Source: Betaproteobacteria bacterium (GTDB lineage: Bacteria; Pseudomonadota; Gammaproteobacteria; Burkholderiales; Burkholderiaceae_F). Taken from it: 64,000 bases of DNA. The DNA lies in contig BOKW01000001.1 of the NCBI GenBank assembly GCA_016861185.1, forward strand, positions 124,001-188,000. Reading direction: 5' to 3'. Positions 18,281 to 31,327 of the stretch are shown piece after piece. The notes under the pieces are model-generated. The model was not told the DNA's origin and did no database searches. It saw only the letters and a program-made list of their open reading frames with translations. Each line of letters starts with the position of its first letter. Positions within the stretch are counted from its first letter, which is position 1. Both the position numbers and the translations under genes were made by a program.

Positions 18281-21200
18281 ATGGCGAACCCCGCGCCGCT
18301 CTATTCGCCGGTCACGCAGCCGGTCGAGCATCTCGCCGAACGCGTCGCGCGCGGCGAGCTGCGGCTCGACCAGGCGCGTGCGCTCGCCGCCGCGCCGGGC
18401 ATCACCGCGCGGCTCGACCTCGGCTACACGCAGTCGGTCGCGCAACTGATCCACCATCTCACGAAGATCGGCCGCGGCGAGCCGGCGCTCGTCGTCGCCG
18501 ACGTGCTGCTCGCCGCCGTGCAGTCGCTGCCCGACGACGCGGCGGGATCGAAGCTGCGCGCGCCCGGCGAGCTGGCTTACATCGAAAGCGTGCAGTCCGC
18601 CCTGCGCGAAAAACCCGACTGGCGCAACTATCGCGCGGCCGGCGCGGTCGGCGCGCGGCTGCTGCGCCGGGCGCATCGGCTCGGCGATGCGCAGCTTGCG
18701 CGCTGGGCGCACAACATCCTCGGCGAGCTGCACTTCCAGCCGCTCGTCGCGCCGTATGCCGGCGGCGGCAGTTGGCCGGCGGCGATCGGCGCGTGGTACC
18801 GCCGCGGCGGCGAGATCTCGGGCAAGGCGCGGCCGTTTCCGCCGCCTGCGGTTGCTTTCGCCAACGCGCTGCGCCACTTTCGCCGCGCCGCGCGCGGTGC
18901 GCCCGACGAGGACCGGTGCTGGGCGCTGAAGGGCCAGGTGCAGGCGCTCGAATGGCTGCAACGCGTGCGCGGCACGTCGCACGCGGAAGAGATCGCAGCG
19001 CTCGCCGCCGAAGCGCTGCCGCTGATCGACCCGCGCGAAGATCTGGCCGGCATCAGCTATCTGATGAACCTGCGGCAGCAGGCTGGCCATCCGATCGACG
19101 CGGAGGTCTTCAAGCGTGCGCTTGCGGTGCCGGTGCAGGAACTGATCGACCGCAGCGGCCCGGCGGCGACCGTCACCGCGCATCTGAACCTCGCGCACCT
19201 GATCGAGCCGCTCGACGCCAGGCTCGCGCTGGCGCTGATCGAACGCGCCGCGCCCGCGGTCGAGCAGGCGCAGGACGCGAACGTGCTGGCGCGCCACTGC
19301 AACGCGCTGATCGGCACGCTGGTCGCGACCTTGTCCACCGACGCGATCGACAACGGCGCCGGCACGCTCGCGGCGGCGCGCGGATTGCGCGCGCGCGCCG
19401 AGGCCGAGCAGTGGTCGGTGCCGCGCGTGGTCGGCGCGCTGCTCGCGCTCGTGCGCGACTGCCCGGCGCGCAACGAGGAGATCGAGGGGCTGAAGCTGCT
19501 GGAAACCGCGCAGCAGGTGTTCCCCGATCCGTTCAACGCGTATCCGGCGGCGATGAACTTCTGGCGCATGACGCTGTGGTCCGGTGAAGGGGTGAACAAC
19601 GCCAACGCCGGCAAGCTGCGCGAGGCGATGGCCAGTTACGCGAACGCGCTGCGGCTGGCGGTTCCGCTGGGCCTGCGCGAGTTCGCGCTGCAGCAGCTCA
19701 AGTACCTGGTCGACATCGGACTGCGCGACGAAGGCGCGCTGCTGCTCGAGTTCGTCGGCGTGCTGTTCGATCTGGGGCTCAAGCTCGAGATCGCGCTCGG
19801 CGCCGAAGGGGCCGAGCAGTTGCAGATGCTGGCGACCCATCTGACCGAACGCCAGGTCGCCACCGGCGAGATCAACACGAACGTGCTGCACTTCACCTGG
19901 CAGGTCGCGAAGGCGCGCCGCTTCAGCGCGGCCCTGCGCGTCGGCGCGGCGCGTGCGCTGCCGGGCGACGAAACGAGCGCCACGCTGCTCGCGCAGATCG
20001 CCGCGCTGCGCACCGAGGTTCCGCTCGCCGAAGAAGGCACCGGGCCGGGCAGCCGCATCGACCGCACGCGCCGGCTGCTCGCGTTCGCGCGCGACGGGAT
20101 CCCCGCGGCCGGCGCGACCGCGCTCGAGCGCATGACCAACCTGCAGGCGCGCTTCGACGCGCGGCTGGAGCGCCGGCTCGCCGCGCAAAGCGACGTCCGC
20201 GAATCGGAACTGTTCGGCCTCGAGGATCTGCGCGCGCGGCTGCCGGAGCGAACCGCGCTGCTGCAGATCTTCCTCGGCGAATACGCCGGAAAGAGCGCCG
20301 TGCACTCGCTGCTCGCCGCGCGCAAAGGCACCTGGGCCGCGGTCACGCCGGAAGATCGGCCGCTGCTCGTGGAGTTCCGCGAAGCCGAACGCAGCGAGCG
20401 CGCCTATGCGTACGAAGAAGACGTGTACCTCACGCGCAGCGCGCTGCTCGACGAGTCGCTGACCGAGGCGCAGCTCGGCGAATTCCTGCACGCGGCCGGC
20501 GGCGCCTTCCTGCACGGCAACGTCGGCGCCGCGCTCGACGAACTGAAGAAGACCGGCTGCGATCACCTGCTGGTCGTTCCGCACGGACCTTTCCACTTCG
20601 CGCCGCTGCAGCTCTTCGCGCGCGGCAAACGCCTGCTCGCCGACGAGTGGAACGTGACCGTGCTGCCGAGCATCGAGCTGCTGCGCCCGCGCGCCGACGA
20701 CGGTGCGGACAAGCCCGCGCGCGCGGGTGTGGCCGCGTTCGGGCTCGGCTTCGCGGGACCCGAGAACGTGTACGGGCTGGGCGCGCTGCCGGAAGCGGTC
20801 GACGAAGCGCGGCGCGTGGCCAAGGCCTTCGGCGCCGAGGCGCGCGTCGACGCGCAGGCGACCGAAAGCGCGGTGCTCGCCGCGCTCGCGCAGGCGCGCT
20901 ACCTGCACCTCGCCACGCACGGCGCGATGAATCTGGACGCACCGTCGTTCCAGTACGTCGTCGTCGCGCCGGCCGCGGGCGGCGACGGCCTGCTGTTCGC
21001 GCACGAACTGCTCGGCGCCGACCTGCGCGGCGTGCAACTGGTGAGCCTGAGCGCGTGCGAAACCGCGCTCGGCCGCATCGACCGCGCCGACAACCCGCGC
21101 GGGCTGCCGGCGGCGCTGCTGCTTGCGGGTGTGGAGACGATCGTCGGCACCTTATGGGAGGTCGCCGGCGACGTCGCGCGCGCGTTCTTCGTGGCGCTGT

Positions 21201-21325
21201 ATCGCGCGCTCGCCGCCGGCGGCGCGCGAGGCGCATCGTTCCGCGCCGCGCAGCTCGAAGTGCGGCGCAGATTCCCGCATCCGCGCGACTGGGGGGCGTT
21301 CTATCTGTTGGGCGGTTGGGATTGA
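18281..21325 (+). CDS. CHAT-domain protease with long helical (TPR-like) N-terminus, second
   Basis: A 1014-residue protein. About 600 residues of alpha-helical, Ala/Leu-rich repeats (for example AMASYANALRLAVPLGLREFALQQL) resemble TPR-type solenoids used for sensing or protein contact. The CHAT domain occupies roughly residues 640-1014, with His880 in HLATHGAMN and Cys926 in SLSACETALG, plus the family features LLVVPHGPFHFAPLQLF and GVETIVGTLWEV. It starts 14 bases after the first CHAT gene, so one transcript carries lipase and both proteases. TPR-CHAT proteins act as activated proteases in other systems. The target here is unknown; the lipase or the other CHAT protein is plausible. Confidence 0.87.
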   Translation: MANPAPLYSPVTQPVEHLAERVARGELRLDQARALAAAPGITARLDLGYTQSVAQLIHHLTKIGRGEPALVVADVLLAAVQSLPDDAAGSKLRAPGELAYIESVQSALREKPDWRNYRAAGAVGARLLRRAHRLGDAQLARWAHNILGELHFQPLVAPYAGGGSWPAAIGAWYRRGGEISGKARPFPPPAVAFANALRHFRRAARGAPDEDRCWALKGQVQALEWLQRVRGTSHAEEIAALAAEALPLIDPREDLAGISYLMNLRQQAGHPIDAEVFKRALAVPVQELIDRSGPAATVTAHLNLAHLIEPLDARLALALIERAAPAVEQAQDANVLARHCNALIGTLVATLSTDAIDNGAGTLAAARGLRARAEAEQWSVPRVVGALLALVRDCPARNEEIEGLKLLETAQQVFPDPFNAYPAAMNFWRMTLWSGEGVNNANAGKLREAMASYANALRLAVPLGLREFALQQLKYLVDIGLRDEGALLLEFVGVLFDLGLKLEIALGAEGAEQLQMLATHLTERQVATGEINTNVLHFTWQVAKARRFSAALRVGAARALPGDETSATLLAQIAALRTEVPLAEEGTGPGSRIDRTRRLLAFARDGIPAAGATALERMTNLQARFDARLERRLAAQSDVRESELFGLEDLRARLPERTALLQIFLGEYAGKSAVHSLLAARKGTWAAVTPEDRPLLVEFREAERSERAYAYEEDVYLTRSALLDESLTEAQLGEFLHAAGGAFLHGNVGAALDELKKTGCDHLLVVPHGPFHFAPLQLFARGKRLLADEWNVTVLPSIELLRPRADDGADKPARAGVAAFGLGFAGPENVYGLGALPEAVDEARRVAKAFGAEARVDAQATESAVLAALAQARYLHLATHGAMNLDAPSFQYVVVAPAAGGDGLLFAHELLGADLRGVQLVSLSACETALGRIDRADNPRGLPAALLLAGVETIVGTLWEVAGDVARAFFVALYRALAAGGARGASFRAAQLEVRRRFPHPRDWGAFYLLGGWD

Positions 21326-21723
21326 GGCTGCGTACCCAGCTTGCCGTAGGCGGTCGACTGCCTTGGCCTGGACCCTAAGCGTCCTCAGGTCGTCGGCGTT
21401 GCTGCAAGTGCCAGCGATTGGCGTCGCACGTTATCGCGCCGTAGCTGCAGACCCTCTGCGGCTCGATTGCGCTGCAGGATTGGCGAACGGCTGCGTTCGA
21501 CCCATTGCGGACTCTTGGATCTTCAGGAAACGGGCATTCGGAGCGCAGCGAAAAGTGGCGCGCAAGGCTTCGTGTTGAATCCTGAAGATCACAATCCACG
21601 ACCTTCACGCATGCACGGCAGAAAAGGGACGGGTCACTGCGACAACTGCCTCCGCAGCTACCGCGAACGCGAATGCGCCCCGCTCAGATGCAGCAGTAGC
21701 ACCCGCGGCATGGCGACCATCCC
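21326..21723. other. Gap without a recognisable gene
   Basis: About 400 bases between the second CHAT gene and the converging LysR gene. Codon use and base composition look less GC-biased than the flanking genes. Short open frames here show no recognisable protein. A 10-base inverted repeat, GATCTTCAGG at 21518 and CCTGAAGATC at 21581, is separated by 53 bases. No T-run terminator was seen. It may be a decayed insertion or the border of an acquired segment. Confidence 0.5.
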
Positions 21724-22626
21724 TTACCCGCGCAGCGCGGCGATACGGCTGCGCAGTCGCGGCACAACGAAGTCGACGAAACTGCGGACGTTTGCCGACA
21801 ACAGCCGGGTCTGCGGATAGACGACGTGGATGGGCGTCGGCGTGGGCCAGTACGGTTCGAGCACCGGCTTGAGCTTGCCGCCGCGCAGCGACTCCTGCAC
21901 CTGGTAGTCGAAGAACTGCGCGTAGCCCAGCCCGCGCTGGCACGCCGCGATCGCCGCGTCGATCTGGTTGGTGGCGAACACCGTGTTCACGGGCACCCGC
22001 ACCGCTTGGCCATCGGCGACCATCGGCCAGTCCTGCGGCGACACGAGCCCCATGAAGCTGACGCAGGGCGCGGTCTTCAGGCTCTGCACCTCGACCAGCC
22101 GGTGACGGCGGATCAGCGCTGCGCTGCCCACGACAATGCGGCGCGTCTCGCCCACGCGCACTGCCACGAGTGACGAGTCCGGCAAATGCGCGAGCCGCAC
22201 GCCGACATCGATGCCTTCCTCGATCAGATCGATCACGCGGTCGAGCAACACTGCTTCGACGCGCAGTTGCGGGTGCGCCGCCATGAAGTCGACCACCAGC
22301 GGCACCAGGAGCGCGCGGCCGAAGGTCACCGATGAGGTGATCCTTAGCCGGCCACGCGGCTCGGCGCGGCGTGCGCTCAGGCTCGCCTCGGCCTCGTCGA
22401 CCGCAGCCAGCACCAGTTTGCAGCGCTCGTAGTACTCGCGGCCTTCGTCGGTCAGCGCCATCCGGCGCGTCGTGCGGTTGATCAGCCGCACCCCGACCGC
22501 TGCTTCCAGTGCGGCAAGTAGCCGCACCATTGATGGCTGCGACACGTCCAGTGCGTCGGCGGCGGCAGTGAGGCTGCCGGCGTCGACGATGCGGACGAAC
22601 GCGGCCATCGCCTTGAACTTGTCCAT
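21724..22626 (-). CDS. LysR-family transcriptional regulator
   Basis: A 300-residue regulator. Residues 1-60 are the winged helix-turn-helix (MDKFKAMAAFVRIVDAGSLT, SQPSMVRLLAALEAAVGVRL, then the wing RTTRRMALTDEG). Residues 90-295 form the periplasmic-binding-like effector domain (RLRITSSVTFGRALLVP). The start is ATG 22626; longer in-frame versions lack family similarity. It diverges from the AhpD-like gene with a 145-base gap, the usual arrangement for a LysR protein that controls the adjacent operon. The inducer is unknown. Confidence 0.92.
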   Translation of the reverse strand: MDKFKAMAAFVRIVDAGSLTAAADALDVSQPSMVRLLAALEAAVGVRLINRTTRRMALTDEGREYYERCKLVLAAVDEAEASLSARRAEPRGRLRITSSVTFGRALLVPLVVDFMAAHPQLRVEAVLLDRVIDLIEEGIDVGVRLAHLPDSSLVAVRVGETRRIVVGSAALIRRHRLVEVQSLKTAPCVSFMGLVSPQDWPMVADGQAVRVPVNTVFATNQIDAAIAACQRGLGYAQFFDYQVQESLRGGKLKPVLEPYWPTPTPIHVVYPQTRLLSANVRSFVDFVVPRLRSRIAALRG

Positions 22627-22771
22627 CCGCGCATTATCGACTGCTGCATTTTCTGCAGCAATGAACTGAGCGCGGCCCCATCGACCCCGGCGCGGCCCGC
22701 GCGCACGATGCGTCCTGTTCGCGGCGCATCCGCCGCCGGCGAGTCCACCCGAACCCCGAAGGAGATCCACC

Positions 22772-23332
22772 ATGGCCCGCGTATCCGTCATCGATCCGAA
22801 CACCGCCACCGGCGAGGCCGCCGCGCTGCTCAACGCGGTGCAAGCCCAGCTCGGCATCACCCCCAACTTCATCCGCGTGCTGGCCAACTCGCCGAAGGCG
22901 CTCGAAGGCTTCCTCGGCCTGTACGGCGCGGCCGGCAGCTTCGCCGTCGACAAGGCCACGCAGGAGCGCATCGCACTCGCCGTGGCCGAAGGCAACGGCT
23001 GCCAGTACTGCGTCTCCGCGCATACCGCGATGGGACGTCATGCCGGCCTGTCGAACGACGAGATGCAGCTGAACCGCCGCGGCACCTCGGCGGACGCAAA
23101 GGCGGCCGCCGCGGTTGCCTTTGCCAAGGCGCTGAACGACAACCTCGGCGAAGTAACCACCGCGGAGTTCGAGGCCGCGCGCAGTGCCAAGCTGACGGAC
23201 AGCGAGATCGTCGAGATCATCGCGGTGGTGGCGCTGAACATCTTCACCAACGTGCTGGGCAAGGCCACCCGCGTCGAGATCGACTTCCCGAAGGTCGACC
23301 TGATGGACGCGCGACGGAAGGCGGCCGCGTAA
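22772..23332 (+). CDS. Carboxymuconolactone decarboxylase/AhpD-family protein
   Basis: A 186-residue all-helical protein of the peroxidase-related AhpD-like group. The redox motif CQYCVSAHT (CxxC followed by His) is intact, as in AhpD-type alkylhydroperoxidases and unlike true carboxymuconolactone decarboxylases, which lack the cysteines. The N-terminus ITPNFIRVLANSPKALEGFLGLYG is typical. AAGGAG lies 10 bases before the ATG. It is divergent from the LysR gene and followed after 75 bases by the flavin/Fe-S fusion gene. A role in peroxide or reactive-carbonyl detoxification is likely. Confidence 0.88.
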   Translation: MARVSVIDPNTATGEAAALLNAVQAQLGITPNFIRVLANSPKALEGFLGLYGAAGSFAVDKATQERIALAVAEGNGCQYCVSAHTAMGRHAGLSNDEMQLNRRGTSADAKAAAAVAFAKALNDNLGEVTTAEFEAARSAKLTDSEIVEIIAVVALNIFTNVLGKATRVEIDFPKVDLMDARRKAAA

Positions 23333-23407
23333 GCGCAGCGAGGGAGCAGCACCGGCCCGGCCGACCCCGCACGGCCGGCCAACTGAACTCAGGTTGACGA
23401 GACGACG

Positions 23408-24994
23408 ATGGCCCGCAACTTCGCCGAGATCGCCTTCACGCCCAGCGTGCGCGAGTTCCAGACGCGCATGGGCAGCCTGGACCGCTACGCTGCACTCGAC
23501 GGCATGGAAGGCCGCGGCACGGTCCTGACCGACCGCGAGACCGAATTCATCTCCGAGCGCGACGGCTTCTACCAGGCCACTGTCGGCGAAACCGGGTGGC
23601 CATACGTGCAGTTCCGCGGCGGGCCGGCGGGCTTCCTGAAGGTTCTCGATCCGAACACGATCGGCTACGCGGACTTCCGCGGCAACGTGCAGTACATCAG
23701 CGCCGGCAACTTGGCGCACGACGGCCGGATCGCGCTGATCCTGATGGACTATGCGCAGCGGCGGCGACTGAAGCTCTGGGGGCGCGCACGGCTGGTCGAC
23801 ACGCGCGACGACGCCGCGCTGACCGAGCAACTGGAGGTGCCGTCATACCGCGCGCGGGTCGAGCGCGCGGTCATTATCACCGTCGAGGCCTTCGACTGGA
23901 ACTGCCCGCAGCACATCACGCCGCGCTACACCGAGGCCGAGGTCGAGGCGGCCACCGCCAACCTGCGGGGCGAGGTGGCGCGCCTGCGCGCGGAGCTCGA
24001 GCGGCTGCGCGAACAAGGCGCGACCTCGAACACACTGGGCGACGGACCGCTGGCGCTGGTGATCGATGGCGTGCGCCAACTGACCCCGCGCATACGCGCA
24101 TACACGTTGCGTACGGCCGACGGGAGTGAGCTGCCGGCAATCGCCGCCGGCGCGCACCTCGACGTGCCGGTGCAGTTCGTCGACGGGCGTGTCGCCCAGC
24201 GACGCTATTCGATCGCGTCGGACCCGACGCAGCGCGATGCGTGGGAGATCGCGGTGCTGCGCGAAGACAACGGCAGCGGCGGTTCGGCGGCGGTGCACGC
24301 GCGGTTCGGCGTCAGCCTGCGGCTGAACACCGCCTTGCCTGGCAACGACTTCGCGCTGCATGACGACGCCCGCCCGACGGTGCTGATTGCCGGCGGCATC
24401 GGCATCACGCCGATCCGGGCAATGGCCTATGCGCTGCGGTCGTTGGGCCGCGACTTCAGGCTGCACTACGCCGCGCGCAGCCTCCGCGAGATGGCCTGGG
24501 CCGACGATCTGGCGCGCGAGTTCGGCCCGCGTATGCGGCAGTACCTCTCCGACACCGGGCCTCGGCTCCACGTTGATGCGCTGTTGCGAGACGCACCGGC
24601 CGACGCGCTGTTCTATGTCTGCGGCCCGGCGCGGTTGATCGACGCGGTACGCGCCGCGGCGGAACGACATGGCGCCGCAGATCGTGTGCGGAGCGAGCGC
24701 TTTGTGCCCCAGCGTCGCGGCAGCGATGCGCCGATCACGGTCAAGCTGCGCCGCTCCGGCAAGCGGGTCACGGTGCGACCCGAGCAGACGATCCTCGAAG
24801 CGGTCGAAGCCGCAGGCGTCAATGCGTCGTTCTCCTGTCGGAACGGTACGTGCGGCACCTGTGCAACCAAGGTGCTCGATGGCACGCCCGAACACCGCGA
24901 CGCCGCGCTGTCCGATGCCGAGCGCAACGTCGCCGGGCAAATGTGCATCTGCGTGTCGCGCGCCAGCACCCCGGATCTGACTCTCGACCTTTGA
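23408..24994 (+). CDS. Pyridoxamine-phosphate-oxidase-like / ferredoxin reductase / 2Fe-2S ferredoxin fusion
   Basis: A 528-residue three-part oxidoreductase. Residues 1-200 are a split-barrel PNPOx-like FMN domain (ETGWPYVQFRGGPAGF, GNVQYISAGNL). About 205-430 form an FAD/NAD(P) reductase module (RRYSIASDP for FAD; TVLIAGGIGITPIRAMAYAL for the nucleotide). About 445-528 are a plant-type 2Fe-2S ferredoxin with Cys477, Cys482, Cys485 and Cys513 (CRNGTCGTC and MCIC). A single chain can thus move electrons from NAD(P)H through FAD and Fe-S to the FMN domain. It follows the AhpD-like gene and is probably LysR-regulated. Substrate is unknown. Confidence 0.9.
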   Translation: MARNFAEIAFTPSVREFQTRMGSLDRYAALDGMEGRGTVLTDRETEFISERDGFYQATVGETGWPYVQFRGGPAGFLKVLDPNTIGYADFRGNVQYISAGNLAHDGRIALILMDYAQRRRLKLWGRARLVDTRDDAALTEQLEVPSYRARVERAVIITVEAFDWNCPQHITPRYTEAEVEAATANLRGEVARLRAELERLREQGATSNTLGDGPLALVIDGVRQLTPRIRAYTLRTADGSELPAIAAGAHLDVPVQFVDGRVAQRRYSIASDPTQRDAWEIAVLREDNGSGGSAAVHARFGVSLRLNTALPGNDFALHDDARPTVLIAGGIGITPIRAMAYALRSLGRDFRLHYAARSLREMAWADDLAREFGPRMRQYLSDTGPRLHVDALLRDAPADALFYVCGPARLIDAVRAAAERHGAADRVRSERFVPQRRGSDAPITVKLRRSGKRVTVRPEQTILEAVEAAGVNASFSCRNGTCGTCATKVLDGTPEHRDAALSDAERNVAGQMCICVSRASTPDLTLDL

Positions 24995-25227
24995 GCCCGC
25001 TGTCGCAGCGTCGTGTCATGAGTGTGCAGCGGGGCCAGGGAGCGCCCGACCGGTGACTCGCCGATCCGCGAAAGATCGCAACTGGCCGACTGGGGCCCCC
25101 CCGGAATCGCAGAAAGCGGGCCCTCCCAAGCAAGTGGGCTGATCGCGCGGAACGTGACCGGCCGCCTTAACGCGCATCAATCGACGCGCGCCGAGTGGCC
25201 CGGGAGACATCCCCAAACTCCACGGTC

Positions 25228-29199
<3,972 letters not shown>

Positions 29200-30552
29200 T
29201 CAGCCCTTCAAGGTCTGTTCGAGCACGTGCAGCGCGTGGTTCAGCTCGGCGTCCTTGGCGCGGCTCGATGCGATCTTGCGCACCGCGTGCAGAACGGTCG
29301 TATGGTCGCGCCCGCCGAACAGCTCGCCGATCTCGGGCAGGCTCTTCTGCGTCATCTCCTTGGCGAGATACATCGCGACCTGGCGCGGCATCGCGATCGC
29401 GCTCGGCCGCCGCTTGCTGTACATGTCGGCGACCTTGATCTTGTAGTAGTCGGCCACCGTCTTCTGGATCAGCTCGACCGTCACCTGGCCGGTCGACGCC
29501 GACAGCAGATCCTTCAGCGCCTCGCGCGCCAGGTCGACCGTGATCGGCCGCGCGTGGAACGAGGCGAACGCGAGCACCTTGCGCAGCGCGCCTTCCAGCT
29601 CGCGCACGTTGCTACGCAGGTTCTTGGCGATGAAAAACGCCACGTCCTCCTGCAGTTCGGCGCGCTCGAGTTCGGCCTTCTTCAGCAGGATCGCCACGCG
29701 CATCTCCAGCTCGGGCGGCTCGATCGCGACGGTCAGCCCGGAGGCGAAGCGCGACACCAGTCGGTCCTCGATGTCCTTCAGCTCCTTCGGGTAGGTGTCG
29801 CTCGTGATGATGATCTGCTTGCGCCCGGCGACCAGCGCCTCGAACGCGTAGAAGAACTCCTCCTGCGTGCGGCTCTTGCCGGCGAAAAACTGGATGTCGT
29901 CGATCAGCAGCAGGTCGAGCGAGTGGTAGTAGCGCTTGAAGTCGTCGAAGGCCTTGCGCTGATACGCGCGCACGACGTCGCTGACGTACTGCTCGGCGTG
30001 GATGTAGCGCACCTTGGCGTCGGGCTTGCGCGCGAGGATGCCGTTGCCGACCGCGTGGATCAGATGCGTCTTGCCGAGTCCCACGCCGCCGTACAGGAAG
30101 AGCGGGTTGTAGGAGCCGCCCGGGTTTTCGGCGACCTGCATCGCCGCCGCCCGCGCGAGCTGGTTTGCCTTGCCGGTGACGAAGTTGTCGAAGGTCAGCA
30201 GCGGGTTCAGCCGCGCGCGTTCGATCTGATCGGTCGTCTGCGCGACCGCATCGGCGCGCGGTGCGGTCTCTTCCGCGGCCGGCGCGGTGCCCGCGATCGC
30301 CTCGGGTGGCGCGTCGAGCTCGAACACGACGCTGACGGGCCGCCGCAGCACGCTGGTGGCCGCCGCCTGGATGCGCGTGGAGAACTGCGAGCGGATCGCG
30401 TCGAGCTTCAGCCGGTTGGGCGCGCCGATCTTCAGCCGGCCGGTCGCGGCGTCGTAGTCGATCGCCTTCAGCGGCTTGATCCAGGCGGAGTATTGCTGCG
30501 GAGTCAGTTCACGCTCGAGCAGTCGCGAGCAGTCTTGCCAGAAGTGGAGCAT
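29200..30552 (-). CDS. dnaA: Chromosomal replication initiator protein DnaA
   Basis: A 450-residue initiator. Domain I is [20 protein letters not shown] (residues 1-80), followed by a short Ala/Glu-rich linker (80-115). The AAA+ ATPase has Walker A GGVGLGKT at 155-162 and Walker [11 protein letters not shown], and domain IV has the DnaA-box-recognition signature [15 protein letters not shown] near the C-terminus. ATG 30552 is chosen because homologues start with Met-x-x-FWQ; an upstream TTG at 30570 would add six residues. It reads leftward away from the predicted origin. Confidence 0.98.
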   Translation of the reverse strand: MLHFWQDCSRLLERELTPQQYSAWIKPLKAIDYDAATGRLKIGAPNRLKLDAIRSQFSTRIQAAATSVLRRPVSVVFELDAPPEAIAGTAPAAEETAPRADAVAQTTDQIERARLNPLLTFDNFVTGKANQLARAAAMQVAENPGGSYNPLFLYGGVGLGKTHLIHAVGNGILARKPDAKVRYIHAEQYVSDVVRAYQRKAFDDFKRYYHSLDLLLIDDIQFFAGKSRTQEEFFYAFEALVAGRKQIIITSDTYPKELKDIEDRLVSRFASGLTVAIEPPELEMRVAILLKKAELERAELQEDVAFFIAKNLRSNVRELEGALRKVLAFASFHARPITVDLAREALKDLLSASTGQVTVELIQKTVADYYKIKVADMYSKRRPSAIAMPRQVAMYLAKEMTQKSLPEIGELFGGRDHTTVLHAVRKIASSRAKDAELNHALHVLEQTLKG

Positions 30553-31010
30553 CGATCCGTGTTCCGCCAACGGCCGATGGCGCTGCCGGCATTCGCCTGC
30601 GTTGCCTCGACCTCATCGTTGTTATGCGCCGGTCGTACCGGGCCGCTTCGTCCTGGCCGGCGATCGGGGCAGGCCCGGCCGCCGTGTTCGATCGGTGCGT
30701 CTCCCCGGATGCTGATGACCGAACGACGAAGCGGCGCATTGTACCGGCGCGCAGGGCAGTTATCCACAGCGCGCCAAGCCGCTGCCCAGCTTGCGAGCAG
30801 CGCGGATCCCGCATCGGCACGCGCGTTTCGTGGAAGCGCATGCTTACACGCGAACCCGTGGCACAACCGATGACCAGACAAAATTTTGCGGCTTGCGAAT
30901 TGCCTGTGGAAACCCTGTGCACAAGCCGGTCCGCGCTGTGAACAACGCGTGGAAAAGGCCTGCCGCGCCAACAAGAGCGGCGACGCGTCCCTCGATGCGC
31001 TCGGACGCGT
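30553..31010. other. Predicted chromosomal replication origin (oriC)
   Basis: The intergenic region between dnaA and rpmH, the usual origin site in betaproteobacteria. It holds a perfect DnaA box TTATCCACA at 30760-30768 and four near-consensus boxes in the opposite orientation, closely packed at 30905 (TGTGGAAAC), 30916 (TGTGCACAA), 30937 (TGTGAACAA) and 30947 (CGTGGAAAA). An AT-rich stretch, ACAAAATTTTGCGG near 30878, precedes this array and could be the unwinding element. Genes diverge on either side. No protein gene is supported here. Confidence 0.7.
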
Positions 31011-31039
31011 TTGACGCCTCTCGCTGCATCGCGTCTAAT
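31011..31039 (+). promoter_or_regulatory. Predicted sigma70 promoter of the rpmH-rnpA operon
   Basis: TTGACG (31011-31016), 17-base spacer, TCTAAT (31034-31039). The start of transcription would be near 31046, leaving a leader of about 140 bases before rpmH. The in-frame upstream rnpA start candidate at 31159 would be inside this transcript. Confidence 0.6.
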
Positions 31040-31186
31040 ACCGCGCTTTTCGCCGCGCGCGTTCGAAAGCGGCGAAAAATCCGCGACTTAGCTGCCGCTG
31101 TTCGACCGGTCCGGCAGCGGACCGGCGGACGCGCACGAGCATCCGTTCGCCCGCCGGGATGCGCGGCGATCGATTGAGGATCTGTC

Positions 31187-31327
31187 ATGGCAACCAAACG
31201 CACCTTCCAGCCGTCCATCGTCAAACGCAAGCGCACGCACGGTTTTCTCGTCCGGATGAAGACGCGCGGCGGGCGCGCCGTGATCAACGCGCGGCGCGCC
31301 AAGGGCCGCAAGCGTCTCGGCGTCTGA
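31187..31327 (+). CDS. rpmH: 50S ribosomal protein L34
   Basis: A 46-residue basic ribosomal protein. The sequence starts [20 protein letters not shown] and ends in the conserved [13 protein letters not shown]. It is two residues longer than most L34 proteins because of an Ala-Thr insertion after the Met. AGGA lies six bases before the ATG. First gene of the rpmH-rnpA-yidD-yidC operon on the right side of the origin; its end overlaps the probable rnpA coding region. Confidence 0.97.
   Translation: MATKRTFQPSIVKRKRTHGFLVRMKTRGGRAVINARRAKGRKRLGV

Noticed and set aside
14845..21325. A gasdermin-type pore protein near the CHAT genes
   Set aside because: No small gasdermin-like protein is encoded next to the proteases; the only candidate effector seen is the lipase.
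30504..30974. Several overlapping small open frames in the dnaA-rpmH gap
   Set aside because: They cross DnaA boxes on both strands and translate to biased sequence without features; origin DNA explains the region better.
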